A stretch of DNA of 64,000 nucleotides from assembly GCF_029784135.1 (NCBI RefSeq), contig NC_073745.1, positions 282,941,803 to 283,005,802 of the forward strand, in the 5' to 3' direction. The notes under the pieces were generated by a model. That model had not been told where the DNA came from. It made no database searches and saw only the letters and a program-made list of their open reading frames with translations. Shown here piece after piece: positions 48,740 to 58,920 of this stretch (positions are counted from its first letter, which is position 1; the number at the start of each line of letters is the position of its first letter). The position numbers and the translations under genes were made by a program. This DNA comes from Toxorhynchites rutilus septentrionalis (taxonomy: Eukaryota; Arthropoda; Insecta; Diptera; Culicidae).

Positions 48740-48832
48740 TTAGCGTTAGGCGTTAGGCGTTAGGCGTTGACCGTTGAGCGTTTGTTTGTTCCCGTTTTCG
48801 TTTTCGTTTCCGTTCCCGTTTCCTTTTCCAGT
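48740..48832. repeat. GCGTTAG heptamer run and CGTTTTCGTTTTC tract
   Basis: Four to five GCGTTAG-like units are followed by GTTGACCGTTGAGCGTTTG and then CCGTTTTCGTTTTCGTTTCC-type repeats. It lies immediately left of the pogo-like element. Confidence 0.75.
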
Positions 48833-48974
48833 TACAGTGAAAGCTCTCTATAGCGACATCGAAGGGGACCGTCGTTATAAAGAATTGTCGCTATAAAAGA
48901 TTGTCGTCATAGAGAGCTCTTTATAGCGACAAAAGAGAGAAACGCTCAAGCTCACGCAAAATAATCTAATTATA

Positions 48975-50159
48975 TTAGGCTGTCAAAAAAGTCCTGCAGT
49001 ATTTTTTTTGAATTTTCATTTGTTCATAAAATTAGTTACAATCATCTGTTTTAAGTCAAATATGCGCCGTTTTGTTCGATGACTTGTTCCCAACGAGATG
49101 CCAACTTCATAATACCCCTGTTATAGAAGCTCGCTTCCTTATTGCCAAAAAAAACTCGGATAGCCAATTTTCACAGGCCTCTTTTGTGGCTACCTTCTGA
49201 CTACCTAGCTCGTTCGCCATGGACAAAAACAGGTGCTTCTGGCGCGTCACCAAAGAAGTGTGTGGCCTGGCGTTGTCCTGATGGAAGACGATGCGGCCTC
49301 TGTTTATCAAAGATGGCCTCTTCTTCATGAGTGCTACCTTCAAGCGGTCCAGTTGCTGGCAGTACAGGCCCGAATTGAGCGTTTGGCCATAGGGAAGCAG
49401 CTCATAATAGATTATTCCTTGACAATCCCACCAAACACACAGCAGAACCTTCCTGGCCGCTTCAGCGGGCTTCGACCACGACCGTTTGCGCTTCACGTTG
49501 TCGTAAGTGACCCACTTTTCATCGCCAGTCACCATCCGCTTCAGAAACGGGTCGATTTTGTTGCGATTCAGCAGCGATTCACATGCGTCGATACGGTCAA
49601 AGATGTTTTTTTTGCGTCAACGTGTGTGGCACCCATACATCGAGCTTCTTTGTGAATCCAAGCTTCTTCAAATGGTTAATAACGGTTTGATGACTTATCC
49701 CCAGCTCTTGGCCGATGCTACGGCTGCTACTATGCCGGTCTTTCTCGATTCAGCGATTTTATCGCAATTTTCGACGACAGGCCTTCCGGAGCGTGGCGCA
49801 TCTTCGACGACCTCTACACCAGAATGAAAACGTTGAAACCATCGTTGTGCGGTGGAAATGGAAACTGTATCGGGTCCATAAACTGCACAAATTTTATTGG
49901 CAGCTTGAGATGCATTTTTGCCTTTGTCATAGTAGTACTGTAAAATATGTCGGATTTTCTCTTTATTTCGCTCCATATTTGCGTCACTATAACTCACGAA
50001 CGACTTAACCAAACAAAACACTGTCAAGGACTATATTATAGCGCGCAAAAATACCTTTCCAACAAGCTATAGTATGACTCGATACAATGAATACAACTAG
50101 AACTACGCGCTTACAACGACACCTCGCGGAAATACCGCAGGACTTTTTTGACAGCCTAA
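48975..50159 (-). mobile_element. mariner element, 1185 bp, inserted in the pogo-like element
   Basis: The terminal repeats TTAGGCTGTCAAAAAAGTCC match at both ends (one mismatch was noted over about 30 bases). TA flanks both sides. It is short by about 70-100 bp for a mariner, explained by a deletion in the transposase gene. Confidence 0.93.
49051..49976 (-). pseudogene. mariner DD34D transposase with frameshifts and loss of the third Asp
   Basis: Starts MERNKEKIRHILQYYYDKG and has the helix-turn-helix part with SISTAQRWFQRF and DAPRSGRPV. After a frameshift come VTGDEKWVTYDN (first Asp) and VFHQDNARPHTS (second Asp). The text then jumps from TRQKH to LFLSMANELGSQK. The block that should carry the third catalytic Asp (PYSPDLAPSDY in the family) is missing, an apparent in-frame deletion of about 23 residues. 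The C-terminus FYNRGIMKLASRWEQVIEQ is in another frame and ends at 49051. The enzyme cannot be active. Confidence 0.9.
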
Positions 50160-50905
50160 TATTAGAAACAAAAGCAATTGATGTCTAAACATTTTGAAAC
50201 AAAAAACATTAAACAATGAATATAAAATTAAGTTCATTCGTTCGATACAAAATTTTCTCTAGATGGAAAAAAAATTAAATTGTTAATTGATTTTTTGCTA
50301 ATAAACCAGCATAGATGATCTGGAAAGCATCTGCTTGCTGGGTGGGCTTATAGTTTTATTGTTGAATTCTCCGTCAGGCCCTGATTTAATAAAAGATTGA
50401 TTTTATTTATCTCATCGCCAGACAAAATATACCAATTGAATATCATTGAAACCAATATTCTTACCTTTTTTATGGCTGTAGTCCATATTTTGTATGATGA
50501 ATGAATTCGCAATTCATTAGACAACGTTTTTTTTACTACCCTTTTCGAACCTTTGAATTATGTCCAATTTATTTCATTCGTTGAAAGTTTTCGTGTATTT
50601 CAACCCATGTTGGGCAGTAAATGTTTCCGAAGTGAAACAAACGATACTTCAAGTTATTGCCTGCATTTTATATCAAAAGCTTTATCTAAATAACAATTGC
50701 GCAAACAATACATCCATTTTTAAATTTATTGGAAATTTAATGCAATTTCATTCTAGGGCGTGATTCTTGTTCAACAATTCTTCGTTTAATTTGTTTCAAT
50801 TTGCTTTCCCCATCTTTTATGATTTAAATTTATGTTTTTGTAAGTATCCGAAAATTTTAATCAGATGTTCAAAGTTGATTAAATCCTCTAATACACAATA
50901 TAGAC
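50160..50905. other. Interior of the pogo-like element, no gene
   Basis: AT-rich with short ORFs only. Confidence 0.5.
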
Positions 50906-51209
50906 CAGGGGTTTTTAAATTTTTTTTTTATGGCAGAGCCCTTTTTATAGCAGAATAATTTGACGAAGCACCTGCATTTTTTTATCAATGAAACAAATCC
51001 TATTTGCATTGACATTACCCAACTAGGAACAACTCTATTTCGGTTGCGCGTCACAGTTACACGATATGTGATCCGGAGTAAACAAGATAAATCATGATAT
51101 GTGAAATCAGATTAAAGAATTTTTTTTCAATGTGGGTTTTCAGGTGGGAGCATTTGCTATAACTTCGCGCAGCACAAATTTCCCGCGGAGCATCATTTGA
51201 AAACCCCTC
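50906..51209. mobile_element. hAT-like MITE, 304 bp, inserted in the pogo-like element
   Basis: CAGGGGTTTTTAAATTT at the left pairs with AAATGATG...GAAAACCCCTC at the right. ATATAGAC (left) and ACATAGAC (right) match in seven of eight bases, fitting an 8-bp hAT target duplication. No transposase. Confidence 0.65.
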
Positions 51210-51459
51210 ACATAGACTATTTACGTTCGTGGGCATTGACATTGACACATACACTAGGATTAGAGTAAAATTGAAAATTGTCGCATTAGAAAATGATTTG
51301 TATGAGCAGAAATGTGTCGCTACAGGGAATGGTCGTTATAGAGAAAGGTCGCAATAAAGATTAGAATTTCTATGTGATTTTGAAGGGACCTTTGGAAATG
51401 TCGTTATAGAGAGATTTGTCGCTATAAAGATTGTCGTTATAGAGAGCTTTGACTGTAAC

Positions 51460-52852
51460 TACCATTATTTCGCTTTAACACAATCTTCGTCTCTCTTTCT
51501 TCGCCTACCTCCACGTCACAAACTCCATTTCCGGTTTTTTTTTCGATGGACCGGAAGCCACCATTCCTGTTTCTGAAATGGCATACGAATACAACATTGG
51601 ACTTCCGACGAAAGAGTATTTTCAGAGTATTTTCACCCTTTCAGAGCTTTATCAGCAAACCGGAAGTCAAAACACTCATATTTGTTTTCCGCCCTTCAGT
51701 TATTTTATACAATTGGACGTGTATGTCATTTCCGGCCAATTGGGAGTAGATTCGCTACAAAAATAAAGGGTCGGCTTGGGATCACCATTTTTGAAGGTGT
51801 GGAAAATAGGATCTTCCGATTTGGCCTCTGCTTCTTTCTTTTTTAACACTCATAAACCACAATGATCGGCAGAAAGATGCCAAAAAAACGAAAATTCTAT
51901 GCGATGAATGACCGCTGCAATTCAGGGCCACTCTACCCTACGTTTCAAACTTATATGATAATCCAAGGTTTAGTCTACACTTTGCACTGATTTTGGCGAC
52001 TCACTTTTTAATAATCATTTCCAATTACTTTTTTGTTGAATCTGTTATTGACTTTTTCCATATCTCGTCGTCTTTTTTTTCCAAAATCCAAATCTTATTG
52101 GAAATACTGGAACCGGAACAAATGCTTCGTTTATTCCCTTGCGCCACCCAGAGGTGTCGTTTACCTCCTCATCATCGCTTCATTGCTGCTCCAATGACAT
52201 CCAGTACACAGCTAGTGATTGTAAAATTCGCTTTTTTTTCACGTATCAAACATTTCCCTGGCATATAGTCGGATCAACTCCGAAACGTGTGTGTTTTCAA
52301 GTTGACAACAGTCGTGATAGGAATTTCAATTAACCTGAACGCGGGGACTGAGGTGTCCCTCTTCTTCGCCCGCACACTATGCTAAACACGACCCGAAACA
52401 GATTAACACGTTTTCACTCTCGATGACATTAAAAAAGACATGATCACTCCTCGTTCCAGTTTTCGAGGAACTTAATCCCCAGATTGAAAATGAAACTGAA
52501 ATTGAAATTTGATTCAATTATTATCCCTGCTGGAGAGCCAAGTGAGGGTGGTGGTCGGTCGTGTCAGCCTAGCACATAATTCATCTACTGATGGGCGAAG
52601 TTACTTCGGTAGATACGCTTAATTAAAACTATGATTCCCCTACCCCTGGATGCCCCGATGAGGATCATTGGTTTCGGGTTACCTACTTGGGGACGAGCAA
52701 ATTGAATTTTATCAAGCTGTTTCCTTCGGCACGATTCGGTTTTATGGCAAAAGGCGCCTATTTTCCAGCAATCGATTTTCGCATTTCCCCTTATTCCGTT
52801 TCACAGTTGCTTGATAACGATTTCCTTTCCCTCTTTTTTTCTCCCATTTCAG
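51460..52852 (+). other. Probable intron upstream of the supervillin-like exon
   Basis: No repeats were recognised and there is no supported ORF. It ends in a pyrimidine tract (CCCTCTTTTTTTCTCCCATT) and the AG acceptor at 52851-52852. Confidence 0.35.
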
Positions 52853-53303
52853 CCACAAACAGCAACTGGTGAAGAGCAAGAGCCAATCGGAGCTTGCCAC
52901 CTTCGTTCCTGCGTCCGTTATTGTCTATCACAACACGGCAAAATCATTCGGCGACCATCCCGCAGTTGGTGGTGGCGGTGGTATCGGTGGTATCGGTGGT
53001 AGCCCACGCGGAAATGATCCACTAGATTTCGGCGGTCCCAATGACCAGAGGAATCTAGTTGCTGCCTGCTTGCGTAACCAGTCGGAACAACAGCTGCAGC
53101 AGCCCTATCCGCCCTATCCAGGATTTGGTGGTTTACGGCGCTGCCTAACAGAGGAAATGCGTCCCGATCAGGAATCGATGGTCAAGAGCGTCTCGATCGC
53201 CGAACGGCTCGCGGCGCTTCAGAAAAGTGGCGAGGATGACTGGAGGAAGCGCATCTCCAAGAAGGATGTCACCGACGATGTGCGCCGGGAGAATCTGGTG
53301 AAT
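52853..53303 (+). CDS. Svil: Supervillin-like exon (villin/gelsolin family actin-binding protein)
   Basis: The exon starts after TTTCAG with the last base of a split codon, continues [17 protein letters not shown], and is open for 150 codons to the donor AAT|GTAAGT at 53304. It includes a Gly-rich linker ([11 protein letters not shown]), Gln/Pro-rich sequence and then [20 protein letters not shown], followed by [17 protein letters not shown]. The ERxxxLxKSGExDWxxR segment is characteristic of supervillin proteins upstream of their villin/gelsolin repeats, as recalled from the family. Supervillins link membranes to actin and myosin II. The remaining exons are not in evidence in the window. It is the best-supported host coding exon here; the gene name rests on that motif alone. 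Confidence 0.65.
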
Positions 53304-53455
53304 GTAAGTAACGTTTATTGGAATTATATCATAATTTGTAAATTGTACCAACGTCGGTTTTCGATGCAATTTTATCTATGGGACAGATCGCCAGATTTGT
53401 TTTCGTTATGTAAACCGGAGCAACGTAAGATTTGGCTGACAAGTATCTCTCTCAG

Positions 53456-53713
53456 TATCTCTTAGAAAAATTACCAGTGGCACCAGTAAATCCAAATCGA
53501 ATCAATTTGTGCGACAATGGCGACAGCAACCGCAATAGAACAAATTTTCACCTTCAATTTTTATCCGAAGAACGCAGCCATCACCGCAGTAGAATACTTC
53601 CTTTACATTCGGCTACGTTCAACATGCTTGAAAATTTAATGATCGAACGGAAAAAGATAACAATAAACCTTAAAACACTCCTTAATTCACATAATCTCTC
53701 TTCCGACAAATAA
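53456..53713 (+). CDS. Candidate alternative last exon of the same gene
   Basis: After a CAAGTATCTCTCTCAG acceptor at 53454-53455, a frame in the correct phase runs [19 protein letters not shown] to HNLSSDK and stops at 53711. AATAAA signals follow at once (53712 onward, then AATAAATAATAAA). The intron would be 152 bases. The exon before it ends on a codon boundary, so splicing would add 85 residues and end the protein before the gelsolin-like part. The peptide is Asn/Ser-rich, has no domain, and may be a chance ORF. Confidence 0.25.
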   Translation, partial: YLLEKLPVAPVNPNRINLCDNGDSNRNRTNFHLQFLSEERSHHRSRILPLHSATFNMLENLMIERKKITINLKTLLNSHNLSSDK

Positions 53714-53799
53714 ATATATAAATCAATAAATAATAAATTCCACATCAACTCTCAGCTTTAACACATGGTGTTGGCTGATCGCTGTTTCGAGTAAAACTA

Positions 53800-54733
53800 A
53801 AAATTGAAGAAAGAGTGTGTTAGTTGAGTGAGAGATTTTTAGACCTTAAAACAAACTCTCAGCCTTGAGAAAGGAAACTGCTGAAAATGGGAACCACAAA
53901 GCGAAATAATTTAAATTTGTCGCTCGATGCAATGTGACATGTGCAGAATTGACTTTCAAATCAGTAGAGAGAAACAGCAAACACATTTCATAACACAATA
54001 CCTCATTCTTTTCAACCATCGCATATTCCATTGCTCGGAATGCATCCCACTGAGCAGCGCGAGCAATCGGCATAGCAGCAAATCAACTCTCAGTGACTCC
54101 TCCAAATATGATAGAAACAGTGTACAACTTTGCCAAACTTGATTGAGATGAACGAATGGAATGAAATTGAAATGGAACTTCTTTGAACTTTGGATATATT
54201 TTAACACTTTGACGGCCATGGTGTTTGGCCACAAAGTTCGTAAAAACCTGAAGGATCCAATGGTTGATTCTTATACTAGATGGTGCCAGGAACCCATCTA
54301 GCATAAAATTTTATCCCCAACTTATGTTAGATAAGTAAAATAAAGATAAAAATCATTTTTTCGAAATTACTTTTTTGATAACTGTTCGGATTTCCGGTAC
54401 AGATTTTTTGAAGCAGTTTTATCGTGAAACAGCTCAAAACTGTTAATAGTTTTATTTTAATAAATAAATAAAGTACAATCATAAATCACGCTTACATTAA
54501 AATAAATCACGCAATTTAGTCGTATTTGTCGTAGTTAGTCGTATTGTTTCTCTATCAGATTAGCAGACCGAAAGCAATTTTAAATTGCGAAAAATTTGAA
54601 TGAAAATTATTACTCGATGTCGCTCTAATATTTAGAAGATATGATCTTAACCCTAACTTAACTATTTTTATATAAATCTGCTTACAATTCCATCAAAACT
54701 TTATCCTTGATATAAAATCATTATGATTTTCGT
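53800..54733. other. Dispersed repeat block and AT-rich DNA
   Basis: About 53925-54065 shares GCTCGATGCAATGTGACAT, GAGAGAAACA and TTTCATAACACA words with 11560-11700. No gene was seen in the rest. Confidence 0.4.
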
Positions 54734-55004
54734 GCATCCGTGGCCGAGTGGTTAGCGTCTCACATTTTCATGCCGGGTGTTCGGGTTCGATTCCCGTTCT
54801 GGCCGGGGGATTTTTCGTCAGAGAAATTTCCTCCGACTTGCACTGTGGTCACGCGTATTCTAGAGCTTGCCCCTCGGAATACATTCAAGGCGTGTTATTT
54901 GGCTTAAGAAATCTCAACTAAGTATTAATAAATGACGCTAGTTAATACATACGTTGAGACGGCTAAAGTTCCACAGGGAACGTTAACGCCATTCAAGAAG
55001 AAGA
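54734..55004 (+). mobile_element. tRNA-derived SINE, third family, with 11-bp target duplication
   Basis: The head GCATCCGTGGCCGAGTGGTT and the B-box GGGTTCGATTCCCGTTC are followed by a body matching 31787-32062 and a GAAGAAGAA tail. ATGATTTTCGT (54723-54733) and ATGGTTTTCGT (55005-55015) flank it with one mismatch. Confidence 0.85.
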
Positions 55005-55491
55005 ATGGTTTTCGTTCAAGATTTCTCACCACTTGCAGAGAATTTCTTACTCTGTTACATAGACTACATATTGGATACGGTGGAGCCTATTTTTATTTAT
55101 AATTTTTGTTTTGGAAGCTTCACCTAAAAATCAATCACCACCTTCGCTTCACAGAGGTAGAACACGAAACTAAATGTCGTCTATGTCGAAATGCATGGCA
55201 AGGTTGCCACATTTGCACAACCTAATAGGATTTAAGTCGAACGGATTACAGGATGCAATGTTGCGATCCGTTCGAGTGATTCTGAGTTGATCGGAATATA
55301 GCAAAGAAGTTGATCAGTAGGCTACTCTATCGATTTCCTCAGGACGTATTTTGTTGACTAACCAAACTGAAAATGTGTGTATGAGGTAATGCTCGCTCTT
55401 GCTATGGCATCGAATACATCCAGCAAGGTGTAGGACCGAATTCGTGTAATGTTTTAAATAAGTTTACTGAAGACATCATTTTGACGTAGGA
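55005..55491. other. Short stretch without gene
   Basis: No ORF or repeat was recognised. Confidence 0.4.
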
Positions 55492-55715
55492 CTACGTCTT
55501 TCATTTCTATACCGGGCAAAGTTTCGAAAACGAAAGCGTTACGCCGGAGACCGAGATTTTGAGCGTTAATAGCTCCTAAACAACTGAACGAAATGGTATG
55601 ATAAACACTTCATTCGAAAGATAAAATGTCTACGCGTTATATACTTGTTACTTTTTGATCCAAAAACTTGTTTCAATAGCCTTAAAATTGTTCTCAAAAC
55701 AGGCTATTGAAATCA

Positions 55716-55758
55716 CCAATCGGTATATAAGCGAGCCCCGCTCGGAAATCCACTCAGT
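55716..55758 (+). promoter_or_regulatory. Pol II core promoter-like cluster in a repeat
   Basis: CCAAT at 55716-55720, TATATAA at 55724-55730 and TCAGT at 55754-55758. The distance from the first T of TATATAA to the A of TCAGT is 32 bases, as in arthropod TATA-Inr promoters. The same order and spacing (33) is found on the minus strand at 18748 to 18713. Confidence 0.45.
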
Positions 55759-55817
55759 TCTAATTGAACAGCGATTGAAGCATGTTGTCGCTGTTGTGGT
55801 GAAGCTCTTCGTTTATC

Positions 55818-55898
55818 ATGAAAGCGCGGATGAACGGTGTCACCAAGAGCCTGTTTGTGCACCTTAGGCCAGAAGGGAATCCATCAGGAGGAGAGTGA
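55818..55898 (+). CDS. 26-codon ORF downstream of the repeat-borne promoter
   Basis: The translation is identical to 18573-18653 (starts MKARMNGVTKSL). It begins about 60 bases after the Inr-like TCAGT. No known family. In this copy an upstream ATG (MLSLLW, then stop) precedes it. Its meaning is open: either an untranslated part of a captured gene start or a real small ORF. Confidence 0.2.
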   Translation: MKARMNGVTKSLFVHLRPEGNPSGGE

Positions 55899-57242
55899 TG
55901 CCACAAACGGTTCCCCGGGAAGACATCGCTACACACACATACACGCGCGGAATTCTTTCCGTTTGGATGCCATTCAGCATCGAGAAAGTTCCGGAAAGAT
56001 CTAATCATTTCTGGAATATAATCTGCTAGTTCCTCTGGGAATTTAAAAATACATTCATGTGAAAGAGTTTATTTTAATGTTTCTAACCAAATAACACAGC
56101 GACCAAATACATTTGATTTTGTAATTTTTCAACCAAGTGTAATTAGCAGGAAAGCTTCTGAAGATTATTCTTCCCCATCAGTAGGATATTTCCATATCCA
56201 ATATTATATGCGCACGCAATCAATTATTGCTCAGTCGCCGAAAGTTTCGAGCTCAGAGAGTTCATTCCCCTCTAGATTGCCTTCCAAATTGCCATCGTAA
56301 ACCACACCTCTCGACTCAATCACACACTGGTGGTGGTGAGACGCATTCATTTTTCGTGAGGACATCGACAAGACAACATCGTCGCCTAACGTGCTGGACG
56401 AGGTGGACGGCGAAGAATCGACACAGACACGCGCGGAATTCTTTCCGTTTGGATGTCATTCAGCATCGAGAAAGTTCCGGAAAGATCTATTCATTGCTGG
56501 AAAATAATCTGCAAGTTCCTCTGGGAATTTAAAAATACATTCATGTGAAAGAGTTTATTTTAATGTTTTCTATCCATGTAACACTGTGACCAAATATTTT
56601 TCAATCAAGTGCTATTAACAGGTGGTTATCGAGTTAGTATTAACTACTGGTGGGCTTCCAGTATCGAGGAAAATGTGGAAATATCTAATCGTTGCTGGAA
56701 AATAATCTGCCAGTTCCCCTTGGAATTCAAAATTACATTCAAGCGAAAGAGTTTATTTGAATGTTTTCTATCCATAAAATATCCATATAATACATTTGGG
56801 TTTGTGATTTGTCAATCAAGTACAGTTAGCAGGAAAGCTTCTGAAGATTATTCTTCAGAACAAGGTTTTTCGTATCCTATATTGGATGCATAAAACCTTG
56901 TGCCTCCAACGTAACGCTCTCGTTTTCGAAGTCCCCCAAATATTCATTTATTCATTCATTCAGAATGGATTTAGATTCAACTTCAAACAAATGATCTCTA
57001 AATCAACGATAGTCCTACGTCACCCTTGCGGTTATATAGATATAACCCACTTCCTGTTTTTTGTTTGAACACACGTCCTGTAATGTTATGACAATACATG
57101 CGTTTTGGCCTGTCAATAGTAAAGGCTGTGTCGGTGTTGCCCATGATAGCGTTTTGCAAGTGAATGTATTCTTCCTCACGCCACCGCAGTCGTTTGCTCT
57201 ATACTTTTGCTTATATGTCGACTATGATTTGCTGCCTATTTA

Positions 57243-57388
57243 GTGCTTGTCACTCAGAATACATTCAAGGCGCGTTTATTAGCATAAGAAATTTCGATTA
57301 AGGACTAATAAAAATGACGCAAACAATTCTACGTTGAGACGGCGAACGTTAGGAATGCTAGGAACGTTAATACCATTGAAGAAGAAGA
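57243..57388 (+). mobile_element. SINE 3' fragment, third family
   Basis: CTCAGAATACATTCAAGGCG to GAAGAAGAAG matches the 3' half of 54734-55004. The head is missing, as in a 5'-truncated retroposition. Confidence 0.7.
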
Positions 57389-57689
57389 TGGAAAGCGTCG
57401 TTTGGACGGTGTGTGTCGATGATGAACTCCTGATTGTTGTTTCTACTACGAATCACATTTTCTCGCGTCATTTTGCAGTCGCCCACCATGATTCCAGCAA
57501 TGTCCTAACCAACATGCGCATTGTATCTACACACGTATTCTCCGACTGGTTTTTCATAAGGATCGATGCCAATAGCCTGATTGTCACCTTGCAATCCAAG
57601 TATGTGTGATTTGAAGAATTTTTATAATTCATTGTGCTCATTCAATAAGCTTGCCGACGATGCGCCTGGCTTTGGGCAAATTGAGGATA

Positions 57690-57910
57690 CAGTAAAACCT
57701 GTTTTTGTCCTGTTTGAAAAACGAACGACGTTTAAATTATTTGGAGATTGTTTATATAAAAATACTAAAATAGCGCAGAAAGGTGAACATTCGATATTGT
57801 GTGTATTTCTGAAGCCAAATTTAAGAAAGAGAAATCGCAAAACAACAAAAAAGTTCGGGAAAAAAAATCGAGCAGTTGTATCCGAGACACGACTGCTTAG
57901 GACGTAGGAC
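57690..57910. mobile_element. MITE end fragment (CAGTAAAACCTGTTTTTGTC)
   Basis: The left terminus of the 11732/24894 family, preceded by TA. No matching right end was seen before the next repeat at about 57905. Confidence 0.45.
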
Positions 57911-57922
57911 TACGCAATCTTT

Positions 57923-58850
57923 CGACGTGGGACTACGTCTAACCGAAGTATATGGGGGTGAAATGAAAACCTAAACGCAGAACATGCAGGAAAAAATGAA
58001 AGATTCTGAATGCTTATAACTCGAACATTTATTAGCAGATCGGAAATTTTTTTGTATCAATTGATAGGAAATATTTCTACGCGTCTATCAGAATTAATAA
58101 AATGGTATTTTCCATGAAATAAACAATTGAATAACTGTAAAACGTCAAGCGTTGTCTGCGTTCCCCTAACACTCACTACAAAATCAATTTGCCTGGAGGA
58201 ACCCGTTTGCAAATACATGCAAGTAGGTATTTTTGTTCCCACCGAGCTGTGTTTCTCTAACACAGACTTCAAAATCGATGTGCCAGGGGGAATCTGCTTT
58301 GCAAATACATGTAAGAATTTTTATTCCCACAGAAATGTGTTTCCCTAAGATGGATTTCAAATCAATGGTACCTGGGGGAATCCGCATTGCAAATATATAC
58401 AAGCTAGGGGTACTTTTGTACTCGTTTGTCTTTGTGCTGACCGTAACATATTTCGCTAAAACGTACTTTTAAACTGAGAAGCCTGAAAACTCGTCATTTC
58501 AGATACTAGAGGTGAATGAACTTTCGCGATTCGAGAAATACGTGGCATGAGAGATGCAATAATTTCCGAGGGAAATGTAAAATACAATGATCGTTTGACC
58601 ATTCTCCCGTTCACATATTTTGATAGTCCTAGGCAAGAACTTAAAAGGACGGTCATCAATTTTACTTGTAACGCAGAACATAATCTATTGCAATGCATGA
58701 ATTGATCTTACATGGCAACTGTTCAAACTTTTTACTTAGAAAACAAATATGTTGAATTCAATTGAATTCGAAAATTGTTTCATTCAATCGATAATTCAAT
58801 CAACGGTAGTCCAACGTAAACTCTGGAATTACATCATAGATATAATCCAA
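57923..58850 (-). mobile_element. GACGTGGGACTAC-ended repeat, copy 3 (inverted)
   Basis: CGACGTGGGACTACGTCTAA (57923) to AACGGTAGTCCAACGTAAA (about 58815), followed by a degenerate hairpin. It has the same block order as 4016-5456 in reverse, with the minisatellite at about 58150-58400. Confidence 0.6.
58150..58400 (-). repeat. Minisatellite, about 93-bp units (third array, inverted)
   Basis: Unit words CACATCGATTTTGAAGTCTG and CAAATACATGTAAG repeat about three times. On the minus strand they correspond to the units at 3411 and 4760. Confidence 0.65.
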
Positions 58851-58920
58851 CCATTTTTTTTTAATTTGTTGGTTTATCATTTCGGATATTATTTGCGAAT
58901 ACGCCGAAATTTCATAAGTA

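Larger units (their letters stand above)
48835..51455. mobile_element. pogo/Tigger-like element, host of two later insertions
   Basis: Left CAGTGAAAGCTCTCTATAGC and right (inverted) CAGTCAAAGCTCTCTATAAC are flanked by TA (48833-48834 and 51456-51457). Sub-terminal GTCGTTATAGAGA/GTCGCTATAAAGA repeats occur at both ends. Without the mariner, about 1.4 kb remain and no pogo transposase is seen, so it is a non-autonomous copy. Confidence 0.8.
55492..57022 (+). mobile_element. GACGTAGGACTACG-ended repeat with embedded core promoter, copy B
   Basis: The left end TGACGTAGGACTACGTC is at 55492, and the inverted end ATAGTCCTACGTCA ends at 57022. It is copy A (18105-18997) inverted and enlarged: a segment with CAGCATCGAGAAAGTTCCGG and AAAGAGTTTATTTTAATGTT occurs three times (about 55976, 56460 and 56660, the last diverged). 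The hairpin follows outside the right end. Confidence 0.6.

Noticed and set aside
48742..48775. Telomere-like TTAGG repeat
   Set aside because: The real period is seven (GCGTTAG), only four to five units, and it sits in an internal repeat region. Dipterans generally lack TTAGG telomeres.
49142..49655. Plus-strand ORFs of 62-140 codons
   Set aside because: Antisense shadows of the mariner transposase relic.
56227..56532. 101-codon Arg/His-rich ORF
   Set aside because: It runs across the internal triplicated segment of a repeat element and is not open in the sister copy at 18.4 kb.
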